Source: Solimicrobium silvestre (GTDB lineage Bacteria; Pseudomonadota; Gammaproteobacteria; Burkholderiales; Burkholderiaceae_D). From it: 49,953 bases of DNA. The position numbers and the translations under genes were made by a program. The stretch spans positions 1-49,953 of the forward strand of contig NZ_PUGF01000033.1 of NCBI RefSeq assembly GCF_002976435.1. The letters run 5' to 3'. This document shows, in pieces, positions 33,674 to 42,310 of the stretch (its first letter is position 1; each line of letters begins with the position of its first letter). A model generated the notes under the pieces. It was not told the origin of the DNA. It did not search any database and saw only the letters and a program-made list of their open reading frames with translations.

Positions 33674-33706
33674 ACTTATTGCATCAACTCACTAAAGGAC
33701 GCTCTG

Positions 33707-34951
33707 ATGATCACAAAATCCCATTGCCAAACTCTCGATCAAAACGACGCATTAGCACCACTGCGCAATGAATTTGATTTACCAAAAAACGTGACTTACC
33801 TGGACGGCAACTCGCTAGGCGCCCAGCCCAAAGCCGCATTAACCCGCGCCCAGCAAGTGATAACCCAAGAATGGGGACAAGACTTAATCCGCAGCTGGAA
33901 TTCTGCCGGCTGGTTTGATATGCCGTCCCGCCTCGGCGACATGCTGGCACCGTTAATTGGAGCCAATCCGGCCGAAGTCGTCGTCACAGATTCCACTTCC
34001 GTCAATCTGTTCAAAGCTCTGGCTGCCGCATTACATTTGCAAGCAGAACTGCATCCGCATAAAAAAATCATCGTTTCTGAGCGCAGTAATTTTCCAACCG
34101 ATTTATACATGGTGCAAGGCCTCACGCAATGGCTAGATCGTGGTTATCGCCTGGAACTGGTCGACAGCCCTGAACAGTTAAACAGCGCGATTAATGAACA
34201 TGTCGCCGTAGCACTTCTCACCCACGTCAACTACCGCACCGGTGAAATGCTGGATATGACCAGCCTCACTACACACATTCACGCACAAGGCGCGCTGGCG
34301 ATCTGGGATTTATGCCACTCTGCTGGCGCTGTACCGGTTGAATTAAATGCTGCCAACGCCGATTTTGCGATTGGCTGCACCTATAAATACCTGAATGGCG
34401 GCCCAGGATCACCGGCCTTTATCTGGGTGGCAGAACGTCATCTGGCAAAATTTACGCATCCGCTATCCGGCTGGTGGGGGCATACAGCGCCATTTGCCAT
34501 GCAGCCAGAATTTACTCCCACAGCCAGCATCCGGCGCGCCCTGTGCGGCACCCAGCCGATGATTTCGCTAGCGCTGGTAGAAACCGGTTTGGCGGTATTT
34601 AAAAAAACTTCCATGACCGCACTACGCGAAAAGTCGCTAGCACTCACCGATTTATTTATCCAGCTAGTAGAGCAGCGCTGCGCCAACCATCCGCTCGGAC
34701 TGGTAACGCCACGTTCGCATAGCAAGCGCGGCAGCCACGTCAGCTTTACTCATCCACATGCTTACCCGATTATTCAGGCATTGATTGAGCGCGGCATCAT
34801 TGGCGACTATCGCGAACCCGCGGTATTACGCTTTGGGTTTACTCCGCTGTATACCGGCTTTGTCGATGTCTGGAATGCAGTAGAAGCCCTGCGCGACATT
34901 TTAGACACGCAAGCGTATCAAATTAATGCCACGCGCCATGCCGTAACCTGA
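33707..34951 (+). CDS. kynU: Kynureninase
   Basis: It is a PLP-dependent hydrolase of kynurenine to anthranilate and alanine. The 414-residue protein has the motif [12 protein letters not shown] (31-42), the PLP phosphate region DSTSVN (95-100), the Asp pair near DLCHSAG (201-207) and the Schiff-base Lys227 in [13 protein letters not shown]. It starts 33 nt after kynB with AAAGGA upstream. Cytosolic homodimer by family. Confidence 0.97.
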   Translation: MITKSHCQTLDQNDALAPLRNEFDLPKNVTYLDGNSLGAQPKAALTRAQQVITQEWGQDLIRSWNSAGWFDMPSRLGDMLAPLIGANPAEVVVTDSTSVNLFKALAAALHLQAELHPHKKIIVSERSNFPTDLYMVQGLTQWLDRGYRLELVDSPEQLNSAINEHVAVALLTHVNYRTGEMLDMTSLTTHIHAQGALAIWDLCHSAGAVPVELNAANADFAIGCTYKYLNGGPGSPAFIWVAERHLAKFTHPLSGWWGHTAPFAMQPEFTPTASIRRALCGTQPMISLALVETGLAVFKKTSMTALREKSLALTDLFIQLVEQRCANHPLGLVTPRSHSKRGSHVSFTHPHAYPIIQALIERGIIGDYREPAVLRFGFTPLYTGFVDVWNAVEALRDILDTQAYQINATRHAVT

Positions 34952-35047
34952 TCATAAAATAAACCAGGGGAAATTGAAGGAAGTAAGCGCCTAGCAGTTA
35001 AAAAAGTTAAAAAGTGCGCCAGCTTCCCTCATCAATTTGGAGACAGC

Positions 35048-36427
35048 ATGAACAATTTCGACAAAATCACCCAGCGTGAACACGGCTTGCAAAAAAAACT
35101 CACCGCCGGACAAATGAGTATGATCGCCATCGGCGGAGCAATCGGCACCGGCTTATTTTTAGGTAGTAAATTCGCCATCGGCTTTGCCGGCCCAAGCGTA
35201 ATTTTAAGTTACGCGATCGGTGCGTTCATTACATTGTTATTAATGGGCTGTTTAGCCGAGATGACTATCGCCCATCCCACCACCGGTTCGTTCGGTGCAT
35301 ACGCAGAACACTACATCAGCCCGCTGGCTGGTTTTTTAGTGCGCTACGCTTATTGGGCGGCCATCGTATTAGCCGTGGGCACTGAAATTACGGCGGTTGC
35401 CGAATACATGCAATTCTGGTTTAAAGATGTACCCGCCTGGATATGGATCGTCTCATTTTCCAGCGTATTAATTGCTGTTAATGCTTTTAGCGTTAAAGCA
35501 TTTGGCACTACCGAATATTGGTTTTCCACTATCAAAATATTTGCCATCATCGGCTTCATCATCCTTGGTGCCTATGTAGTAATCAGCCCCGACTTACCCG
35601 AATACGGCCTACATAACTATTCGCTGGAAGGTGGTTTTCTGCCACATGGCTGGACTGGCATGTGGGTCGCCGTTGTTATTTCCATCTTTAGCTATTTGAG
35701 CGTAGAAATGATCGCCGTAGCGGCGGGTGAAGCTGAGAATCCGGAGCAAGCCGTCAAAAAAGCTTTTTACGCCACCATTTTGCGTTTAGGTATTTTTTAC
35801 CTGACTACTCTGGCGTTAATCGTCGCCATCGTTCCATGGACAGAAATCGAACAAGGTCAAAGTCCTTTTGTGACAGTAATGCAAACCCTGAAGATTCCCT
35901 ATGCCGCAGGAATACTCAACTTTGTCGTAGTGGTTGCCGCACTATCAGCGATGAACAGCCAGCTCTACATTACCACCCGCATGATGTTCAGCCTGGCTCG
36001 CGGCGGCGATGCTCCTGCAGGTTTGGGTAAATTAAATGCGCACGGCATTCCGTTCAACGCATTACTGCTATCTACCAGTGGCATTGCACTCGCCACCATC
36101 GTCTACACCCTGTTCCCTGACACGGCATTTACCTTAATGGTGGCACTGTCAATGTTCGGTGCTTTATTTACCTGGATGATGATTTTTGTCACCCACTATT
36201 TTTTCCGCATTCACCGTAATAACAATGGCGGGCCGGCCTTATCATTCCAACTCAAAGGCTTTCCCGTCACGACCCTGCTGGGCTTTATCCTGATGCTGGC
36301 AATTTTAATTACCACCGCCTTCACAGAAATATTTAGAATGACCTTAGTATTCGGCATTCCATTTTTAGCTCTTCTAATACTGTTATTTTATTTTCAAAAA
36401 AACCGCAAACCACCAATACCATCATGA
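35048..36427 (+). CDS. APC-family amino acid permease (probable tryptophan/kynurenine uptake)
   Basis: The 459-residue protein has 12 hydrophobic helices. The motif [20 protein letters not shown] early in helix 1 is typical of AroP/LysP/GabP-type amino-acid transporters. It lies between kynU and kynA, 4 bp overlapping kynA (ATGA), and so probably imports tryptophan or kynurenine for the pathway. It sits 96 nt after kynU; that spacer contains complementary GGAAG/CTTCC ends and could form a hairpin, so expression may be attenuated. Confidence 0.85.
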   Translation: MNNFDKITQREHGLQKKLTAGQMSMIAIGGAIGTGLFLGSKFAIGFAGPSVILSYAIGAFITLLLMGCLAEMTIAHPTTGSFGAYAEHYISPLAGFLVRYAYWAAIVLAVGTEITAVAEYMQFWFKDVPAWIWIVSFSSVLIAVNAFSVKAFGTTEYWFSTIKIFAIIGFIILGAYVVISPDLPEYGLHNYSLEGGFLPHGWTGMWVAVVISIFSYLSVEMIAVAAGEAENPEQAVKKAFYATILRLGIFYLTTLALIVAIVPWTEIEQGQSPFVTVMQTLKIPYAAGILNFVVVVAALSAMNSQLYITTRMMFSLARGGDAPAGLGKLNAHGIPFNALLLSTSGIALATIVYTLFPDTAFTLMVALSMFGALFTWMMIFVTHYFFRIHRNNNGGPALSFQLKGFPVTTLLGFILMLAILITTAFTEIFRMTLVFGIPFLALLILLFYFQKNRKPPIPS

Positions 36428-37260
36428 CCACGACCAAACCAACTGACTGGCACGACGCCAAACTGGATTTCAGTAAAGATATGAGCTACGGCGATTATTT
36501 AGGACTGGGGCAGATACTTTCTGCCCAACATCCACTTTCGCCTAACCATAACGAAATGCTGTTCATCATTCAGCATCAAACCAGCGAGTTATGGATCAAA
36601 CTCATGCTGCATGAGCTGCACGCAGTACGTCAGCAAATGCGTACCGGCGATTTACCGCCGGCTTTTAAAATGCTGTCCCGCGTAGCTCGCATCATGGATC
36701 AGCTAGTCCACGCCTGGGACGTGCTGGCTACCATGACGCCGCCGGAATACACCGCAATCCGCCCTTATCTGGGTCAATCATCCGGCTTCCAATCTTACCA
36801 ATACCGCGAGCTGGAATTCATTCTGGGCAATAAGAACGCGACCTTAATGCAAGTCCACCTCAGCGCGCCAGAAAACTACGCCAAACTGGACGCAGTGCTG
36901 ACGACGCCATCCATTTATGACGAAGCGATTTTACTCATGGCCAGAAGCGGTTTAACAATCGAAGCCAACCGTCTGCAGCAAGATTGGACCCTACCGATGC
37001 AAAGCAATGCATCGGTACAAGCCGCGTGGACACAAGTTTATAAAGCGCCAGAACAGCACTGGGCTTTATATGAACTGGCCGAAAAATTGGTCGACTTAGA
37101 AACCTCATTCCGCACTTGGCGCTTCCGCCATGTCACGACAGTAGAACGGATTATCGGCTTCAAAACCGGCACCGGCGGCACAGCGGGCGTAAGTTATTTA
37201 CGTAAAATGCTGGATGTAGTTTTGTTTCCGGAGCTGTTTGCGCTGCGTACTGAATTATGA
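36424..37260 (+). CDS. kynA: Tryptophan 2,3-dioxygenase
   Basis: It opens the indole ring of L-tryptophan with O2 at a haem centre to give N-formylkynurenine, the first pathway step. The 278-residue protein has the [19 protein letters not shown] region and the distal-pocket segment [19 protein letters not shown]. The proximal haem His is likely in [19 protein letters not shown] near residue 240. [11 protein letters not shown] is the substrate loop. Translation is coupled to the permease. Cytosolic homotetramer by family. Confidence 0.97.
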   Translation: MTTTKPTDWHDAKLDFSKDMSYGDYLGLGQILSAQHPLSPNHNEMLFIIQHQTSELWIKLMLHELHAVRQQMRTGDLPPAFKMLSRVARIMDQLVHAWDVLATMTPPEYTAIRPYLGQSSGFQSYQYRELEFILGNKNATLMQVHLSAPENYAKLDAVLTTPSIYDEAILLMARSGLTIEANRLQQDWTLPMQSNASVQAAWTQVYKAPEQHWALYELAEKLVDLETSFRTWRFRHVTTVERIIGFKTGTGGTAGVSYLRKMLDVVLFPELFALRTEL

Positions 37261-37280
37261 TTATTTATTGATTTTAGTAA

Positions 37281-37309
37281 GTTGGGCTAGAGCACTATTA
37301 GCCCAACAC
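37281..37309. repeat. TTGGGCT hairpin after kynA
   Basis: GTTGGGCTA-GAGCACTAT-TAGCCCAAC is a 9-bp stem-loop 21 nt after the kynA stop. It belongs to the same family as the hairpins at 8009 and 47309 and may serve as the operon's transcription stop. Confidence 0.6.
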
Positions 37310-37423
37310 TCAACGCCTACATTGACCCCACCATTCAGCCCGATTCTTACTCGTACTTCTCCTTGAATAGCACATTTCTGTGACCTAGACTAATTCGGTG
37401 TCCACCCGATAGGTAAGGTAATC

Positions 37424-38920
37424 ATGTTTAATTTTCATGGCCGGCACCTTAGCCAACATTCCACATTAATCACTGCTTTCATTTCTTTCATTTTTTGCTT
37501 AATTTTATCTGCTTGCAGTGGCAGCAGTTCCTCTTCTGGCTCTCCTGTTACCTCTGGTTCCTCTGGCAGTACGCCAACTCCAGTCACTTTTAATGCGGCA
37601 GCTGCTGCTGTTCATACAAATCTGTCCCAAGAAGCGCCGCACTTTAATAACAGCAGCGTTGTCACCGCACTCAATTTCAAAAACTACATCCGGCATTTTT
37701 TCCCCAAGAATTTAAGTCTATATAATGAAGCGATTGCCGCCGACTTGGGCTTATCGGTAATCTGGGACCCGGAAAATGGCAGCCCGCCTCTTAATAGCGA
37801 TTTTTCAATGGTCAATCAGTACATGGGCGGCGGATTTACTCCAGTTGGGTCAACCAATAATTGCACCAATGGCACCATAACCATACCCTGCAATGAGTCG
37901 TTAAAGAATTACATGGGCCAAGCTCTGGATCCTAACTTTCAAAATGGCAATGGCGCATCAACCACCATTTTTGGCCGGCTAAATAATGCACTAACTACTA
38001 TTTGTGCTCTCAGTAATTTATTAACCGCAGCAGAAACCGATACCGATGGTTTGCCCGTTGCCGGGCCACTCAATGTGGCGCTACCAAGTGACACCACCAA
38101 TACCATCTATCAACCGATTTCTTCCGGGGGGTGCGGCATCCCTAGCAGTCAGGCAGGACAAACCTTAGCCGTTGTTGTGACGGCAGTCAGTTCCAGCAAC
38201 TATACGAAAATGTTGACCACAACTCCCGCGAGTAACGCCGTCTGGCTTAAACTAAATGCCAGCGCAGGCACCTTAAATGTTATGACACTGGAAGATCAAC
38301 GTCCACAAGGACGCTACGCAATTGATCGCGCGATTGCAGTAATTACCGGCATCAACACGCCCGGCTCAGGCACCACGGCATTTGAATATATCAACATGGG
38401 TTCCAACGTTGCCGCCTCAGATAGCTGCTATGCAAATGGAATATGGCAATGCGATTTTGAATTTCATCGCGTCTATATCGATGAAGCCAATAACGTTGCT
38501 TATCTCATTTCCAATAATGGCAGCCCTGGCGACGCAGGCGGTGGAAGCGGCCCGTCAGCCGGCTATACTCAATACACGGCGGTTGCACAACCCAGCGCAT
38601 TAAAAGCCTGCTCTACCGGGGGTACCTGTGCTGGTGTGATGGCATTCAGCTTTTCAAGTAACGTGTTCATCAATTCCAGTGACGAATATGATGGCTGCAT
38701 TAACCTGGTCGATCGCACCCTGGCATCTAGCGGTTCACTTAGCTGCGCTGGCAGCGTGACCGGCACTTCTGTATTGGCCAATGCATCGGCCATGGTTAAC
38801 AGTACCCGCCAGGTATTTGTTGGCGATGTTGTCGCCACCTTGCTCAACAACACGAATGCCAACACCACGCTGGCTTTTAATAGTGCGGCTACTATTTATG
38901 TAACGCCCGACAGCAATTGA
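37424..38920 (+). CDS. Unrecognised secreted lipoprotein
   Basis: The 498-residue protein has a lipobox LSAC with Cys31, followed by a Ser/Gly linker (SGSSSSSGSPVTSGSSGS). The rest is a large Ala/Asn/Thr/Ser-rich domain with several Cys pairs (TNNCTNG-TIPCNES, SSGGCG, DSCYANGIWQCDF, KACSTGGTCAG). This suggests a disulphide-bonded extracellular fold. The segment RPQGRYAIDRAIAVITGINT near 290 is the least repetitive part. No catalytic motif is recognised. It stands alone, followed by a perfect 36-bp palindrome. Confidence 0.6.
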   Translation: MFNFHGRHLSQHSTLITAFISFIFCLILSACSGSSSSSGSPVTSGSSGSTPTPVTFNAAAAAVHTNLSQEAPHFNNSSVVTALNFKNYIRHFFPKNLSLYNEAIAADLGLSVIWDPENGSPPLNSDFSMVNQYMGGGFTPVGSTNNCTNGTITIPCNESLKNYMGQALDPNFQNGNGASTTIFGRLNNALTTICALSNLLTAAETDTDGLPVAGPLNVALPSDTTNTIYQPISSGGCGIPSSQAGQTLAVVVTAVSSSNYTKMLTTTPASNAVWLKLNASAGTLNVMTLEDQRPQGRYAIDRAIAVITGINTPGSGTTAFEYINMGSNVAASDSCYANGIWQCDFEFHRVYIDEANNVAYLISNNGSPGDAGGGSGPSAGYTQYTAVAQPSALKACSTGGTCAGVMAFSFSSNVFINSSDEYDGCINLVDRTLASSGSLSCAGSVTGTSVLANASAMVNSTRQVFVGDVVATLLNNTNANTTLAFNSAATIYVTPDSN

Positions 38921-38944
38921 CACGACTTCGATAGCGCAAACGAC

Positions 38945-38980
38945 AAGGAGTTTTCTGAACAGCTGTTCAGAAAACTCCTT
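38945..38980. terminator. 36-bp perfect palindrome
   Basis: AAGGAGTTTTCTGAACAG is followed at once by its exact inverse, an 18-bp stem with no spare loop bases. It lies 24 nt after the lipoprotein stop. It is probably a terminator but lacks a U tract. Confidence 0.6.
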
Positions 38981-39044
38981 TGAAGTGATTCATCGTATAT
39001 CACTCACACAGCTGAGTTGATTGAGCTTTATTCAACCCATCGCT

Positions 39045-39350
39045 CTATTTTTTATCCCGCAATTCCCGCAATAAAGCCTGCACATCTGGGTTTACCGGCA
39101 CACCGTATTTAGTCAACAAGCGCAGGTGTAAAACGAAATTCTCAAGAACCAGTTTCGCTGCGACGGCTAACAAAGTCAGGTGCTTATCTTCTTCGCTAAA
39201 ATTCTCCAACGCTGCCGCCATGTCGCATACATGGTTGGAAATCAAACTACGCAAATCTTGGTCATTAAACGGTAAATCGGCAAAATCGATAGGATCTTCG
39301 CGCTCGACTTCTTCCATTAATTCCTGCAGTTGTTGGGAGGTGATTGTCAT
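39045..39350 (-). CDS. Hypothetical small helical protein
   Basis: The start is set at ATG 39350 (MTITSQQLQELMEEVEREDP), 101 residues; a longer frame begins at 39395. It is all helical and acidic, with the regular motif DFADLPFNDQDLRSLISNHV. No signal or membrane segment is visible. It is not recognised. The gene is alone between the lipoprotein and the GNAT gene. Confidence 0.55.
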   Translation of the reverse strand: MTITSQQLQELMEEVEREDPIDFADLPFNDQDLRSLISNHVCDMAAALENFSEEDKHLTLLAVAAKLVLENFVLHLRLLTKYGVPVNPDVQALLRELRDKK

Positions 39351-39442
39351 GATGTGACTCACGATAAATGGCTGAAATATGACTGAACTATTCACACTAT
39401 TTGAGACAATTGTGACTATTCAACCTAGCCCTGTCAACAATC

Positions 39443-40096
39443 TCATCCCATCTCAATAACCGCCGAAGTAACCACTGAATGCAAAGCCCAACCCAGACTT
39501 CGGTAAAGCGCCATGCCCTCATCCGTGGCGACCAACACACCTGTTTGTGCACCTTGTTCCGCGGCGTGCTGGCAAAGAACCTCCATAACAAAACTACCCA
39601 ACCCGCGACGCTGATGCGATGGGCTAGTCACGACCTGATCAATAACAGCAAATGGTTGAATAACAGCTATGCGGCCAGTTGCCGCTATTTCACCCGCTTG
39701 ATCTAACATCTTCACATCCAAGACGGCACCATCCGATGTTGTCACCAACAGATAGTCTGGCGGCGCAGGTCTTGCCATAACACGCAGTGCCCGGATCATC
39801 ATGTGGCCAGTATCTTTTATCGACCAGGCTTGCGATAGTAACGGCGCAACCAATGCGGATGGAGCGCAAATTTTGAGCCACGTTCCCGGCTCTAAAAGTT
39901 GCTCTGTCAAGTCATGTAAAAAGTTTGGGTCTAGCTGTGGCAAAACATAACGGGTGCAATGGTCCGGCAAACCGACGTCTACCCGATAAGCATTTTCAAT
40001 TTGCACAGGCGGAGCCGTTCCGCGTGAGAGTGTCCAACCAAGCACCCACGCTTTAACGATCTCTTTATGTACCTTCAGATTATGGTCAACGTTCAA
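39443..40096 (-). CDS. GNAT-family N-acetyltransferase
   Basis: The 217-residue cytosolic protein has the acetyl-CoA motif SHQRRGLGSFVMEVLCQHA near residues 157-175 and ends ALYRSLGWALHSV. The N-terminal 100 residues are family-poor and may be the substrate domain. The start is a TTG at 40096, directly after the stop of the SRPBCC gene (TAATTG), so they are coupled. The acceptor is unknown. Confidence 0.8.
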   Translation of the reverse strand: MNVDHNLKVHKEIVKAWVLGWTLSRGTAPPVQIENAYRVDVGLPDHCTRYVLPQLDPNFLHDLTEQLLEPGTWLKICAPSALVAPLLSQAWSIKDTGHMMIRALRVMARPAPPDYLLVTTSDGAVLDVKMLDQAGEIAATGRIAVIQPFAVIDQVVTSPSHQRRGLGSFVMEVLCQHAAEQGAQTGVLVATDEGMALYRSLGWALHSVVTSAVIEMG

Positions 40097-40516
40097 TTAG
40101 TTCTCGGCGAATTTTTTAAAATTAGTCAAAATAGCTTGCCAGCCTTGTTGTTGCATCTCATGTGAATGAATGGCTTCAGCTTCAAATGATTCTACTATTT
40201 TTGTTTGGTTGCCATCACTTGAAAAAACGATTTCTACTAAGCGCCCATCACCGATTTGATATTCGATTAACTCATGACGAATAACCGCTTTATAGCTTCC
40301 CAAAAAATCAAAGCCCATGCTGCCATCTTTCGCTTCCATTCTGTACAAAAATTTGCCATCAACCCGCAAATCATTTTCAGCGCGTGTCGTGTGCCAATCC
40401 TTGGTTGCATGATTCCATTGCACGATATGTTCCGGCGACGTCCAGAATTCCCATGCTTTTTGAATCGGACAATTTATCGTGGCTTGTACGGTGATTATTT
40501 TATGCTTGGATTCCAT
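40097..40516 (-). CDS. SRPBCC/AHSA1-domain protein
   Basis: The 139-residue protein has the START-like fold of the AHSA1 family (TVQATINCPIQKAWEFWTSP early, then QWNHATKDWHTTRAENDLRV and a C-terminal helix GWQAILTNFKKFAEN). Such proteins bind hydrophobic ligands in a helix-grip cavity. It is directly followed by the GNAT gene with a shared stop/start. The ligand is unknown. Confidence 0.85.
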   Translation of the reverse strand: MESKHKIITVQATINCPIQKAWEFWTSPEHIVQWNHATKDWHTTRAENDLRVDGKFLYRMEAKDGSMGFDFLGSYKAVIRHELIEYQIGDGRLVEIVFSSDGNQTKIVESFEAEAIHSHEMQQQGWQAILTNFKKFAEN

Positions 40517-40561
40517 ATTTTCTCCTTCAATTGTTCATTAAATGGGATCAAAATGTGCGAA

Positions 40562-41209
40562 CTAGACAGCTGTATTCTGCCAGTCCGTCAACCCTTCATT
40601 GGTATTCAATGTAATAAACGATGGCAGGCTGCGCAGCCGCTTAACATACAGCTCGATATGCTCCCATGTCATGGCTGGTCGTGGCATATTTCTAGTCCAG
40701 CGCATCAGCATCACGGCCAAAAAGTCTGCTGTACTCAATTTACCGCCAACTATATAGGTGCGCCCATCTGCCAATTTTTTATCCAACCGCTCGCATGCGG
40801 CTTCGATACGGCTACGTGCCAGATTTCTGATTGTGTCAGCACCAATCGGATCGCCGTCAGTATCGGCATAAAACCAGTCCCGCATGGCTGGTAAAACCGT
40901 GTTGGCAAGATACACCATCAATTCCATCCATTCACAACGTTCTGCCGTGCCAGGCGCGGGAGAAAGAGCTGCCGCCGGATGACGTTCGGCCAACAGCATC
41001 AGAAGAGCGGTCGATTCACTATAAGGCACGCCATCAATAACAAGAGTAGGTACTCGCCCAGCAGGATTTAATCGTAGATATTCCGGACTGCGCTGCTGAC
41101 CTGATTCAAAGTCGACCAAGCGCGTCTCGAACGCAACGCCAAGCTCAATCAACATCCAATGCACTGCCATACTTGCCGTACCGGGTGAGTAATAAAGTGT
41201 GTAGCTCAT
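40562..41209 (-). CDS. Glutathione S-transferase-like protein
   Basis: ATG 41209 follows GGAG by 6 bases; 215 residues. The N-terminal thioredoxin-fold domain has YYSPGTASMAVHWMLIELGV, NPAGRVPTLVIDG (with the cis-Pro) and the Glu-Ser glutathione contact in YSESTALLMLL. The C-terminal helical domain contains RTYIVGGKLSTADFLAVMLM (N-capping box). It is similar to beta/theta bacterial GSTs. The gene is on the same strand as its neighbours, with a 51-nt gap to the glutamate-racemase-like gene upstream. Confidence 0.88.
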   Translation of the reverse strand: MSYTLYYSPGTASMAVHWMLIELGVAFETRLVDFESGQQRSPEYLRLNPAGRVPTLVIDGVPYSESTALLMLLAERHPAAALSPAPGTAERCEWMELMVYLANTVLPAMRDWFYADTDGDPIGADTIRNLARSRIEAACERLDKKLADGRTYIVGGKLSTADFLAVMLMRWTRNMPRPAMTWEHIELYVKRLRSLPSFITLNTNEGLTDWQNTAV

Positions 41210-41259
41210 CAATTGCTCCTTAAATTAAAAAAATCCCAGACAAGTATATTGTCGAGTCC

Positions 41260-42048
41260 TTAAGTTATCAACATTGCCGCATGCGATGTACCTAACGATA
41301 ACAACGCTGCGTTAAACCGCTCCAAGCTCAATTCCGCCGTCTCCGTTGCAACGCAGCGCGTGTATCCTGCGCCATTGCTGGTATACGAATGCAATTCATC
41401 CAACACTGCATCAGCCGGATCGAGGAACAGCACATCGGGCGCTGCCGACATAAAAAACTGCTTTAGCCAAGGTAAATGCGTCGACGACATCGTCATCACA
41501 TCCACCTCCGGTGCTGCACGACGAACCTCCAGGATAAATCGCGTGACAATTTCCTGTGTCGCCCCTGGATCATTCAAGAAAGTGAAATTTTCAACCAGAT
41601 CTACCAGTGACGATGCGTTAATCAGCAGCACCTTACTTTCCGGGGTACTGTTTTTGTTTGCATAGATCTTCATCGCGTCACTGCTCACCAGTGAACGCAC
41701 CCCAAGAATCGCAACCTGCTTGCTCTTAGAGCGCTCAATAGCCTCACGTACTGGGGGAAATATTCCAATTACCGGAACCGATACAGCAGCTCTCAATGCG
41801 TCCAAAACAACCACGCTTGGTGCATTTGATGCCAAGACAACCGCAGCACAACCCTCGTTGCAGAGATAGTCCGTCGCGCTACGTACAGATTCCAGCAATT
41901 CTTCCGGCGTTTTGGCGCCATAAGGGAAGCTTGCTCGATCGGCAAAGTAAATAATATCCTGCATGGGAAAACGGGCTCGAACGCGCTCAACAATAGCGTA
42001 GCTACCGATGCCGGCATCAAAAATTCCGATAGGGCGATGTAGTTTCAT
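41260..42048 (-). CDS. Glutamate-racemase-like protein lacking both catalytic cysteines
   Basis: The 262-residue protein follows the MurI fold pattern: IGIFDAGIGSYAIVERV (7-23), DIIYFADRASFPYGAKTPEE (31-50), and a C-terminal TFLNDPGATQEIVTRFILEV. In racemases two cysteines act as general acid and base, in CNTAS and GCTHYP. Here they are SNAPS (Ser74) and SSTHLP (Ser189), and the first Ser of FDSG is Ala12. Classical racemisation is therefore unlikely. It might hydrolyse or bind a D/L-amino-acid derivative. ATG 42048; cytosolic; stands next to a GST gene. Confidence 0.8.
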   Translation of the reverse strand: MKLHRPIGIFDAGIGSYAIVERVRARFPMQDIIYFADRASFPYGAKTPEELLESVRSATDYLCNEGCAAVVLASNAPSVVVLDALRAAVSVPVIGIFPPVREAIERSKSKQVAILGVRSLVSSDAMKIYANKNSTPESKVLLINASSLVDLVENFTFLNDPGATQEIVTRFILEVRRAAPEVDVMTMSSTHLPWLKQFFMSAAPDVLFLDPADAVLDELHSYTSNGAGYTRCVATETAELSLERFNAALLSLGTSHAAMLIT

Positions 42049-42310
42049 GAATTTGATAAGTTGATAAATAAGTTAATACGGCTCGCGCCAATTCGAAGCG
42101 CGAATAAATTAATCTACGATAAATTGACGCAGCCGGGCATTTCGCCACACGAGCTGTATTTTTGCACCATTACTCATTCAAAGCCAGTGGCATGTACTTA
42201 AATAAAGTGGGGAATAGAACTCGGTAAGCTAATTAAACACGACAACTATATTGATCTTTTGAAGCAACAGTATCACAATCACCCTTCCAACTTTCCCACA
42301 AGATTGAACT

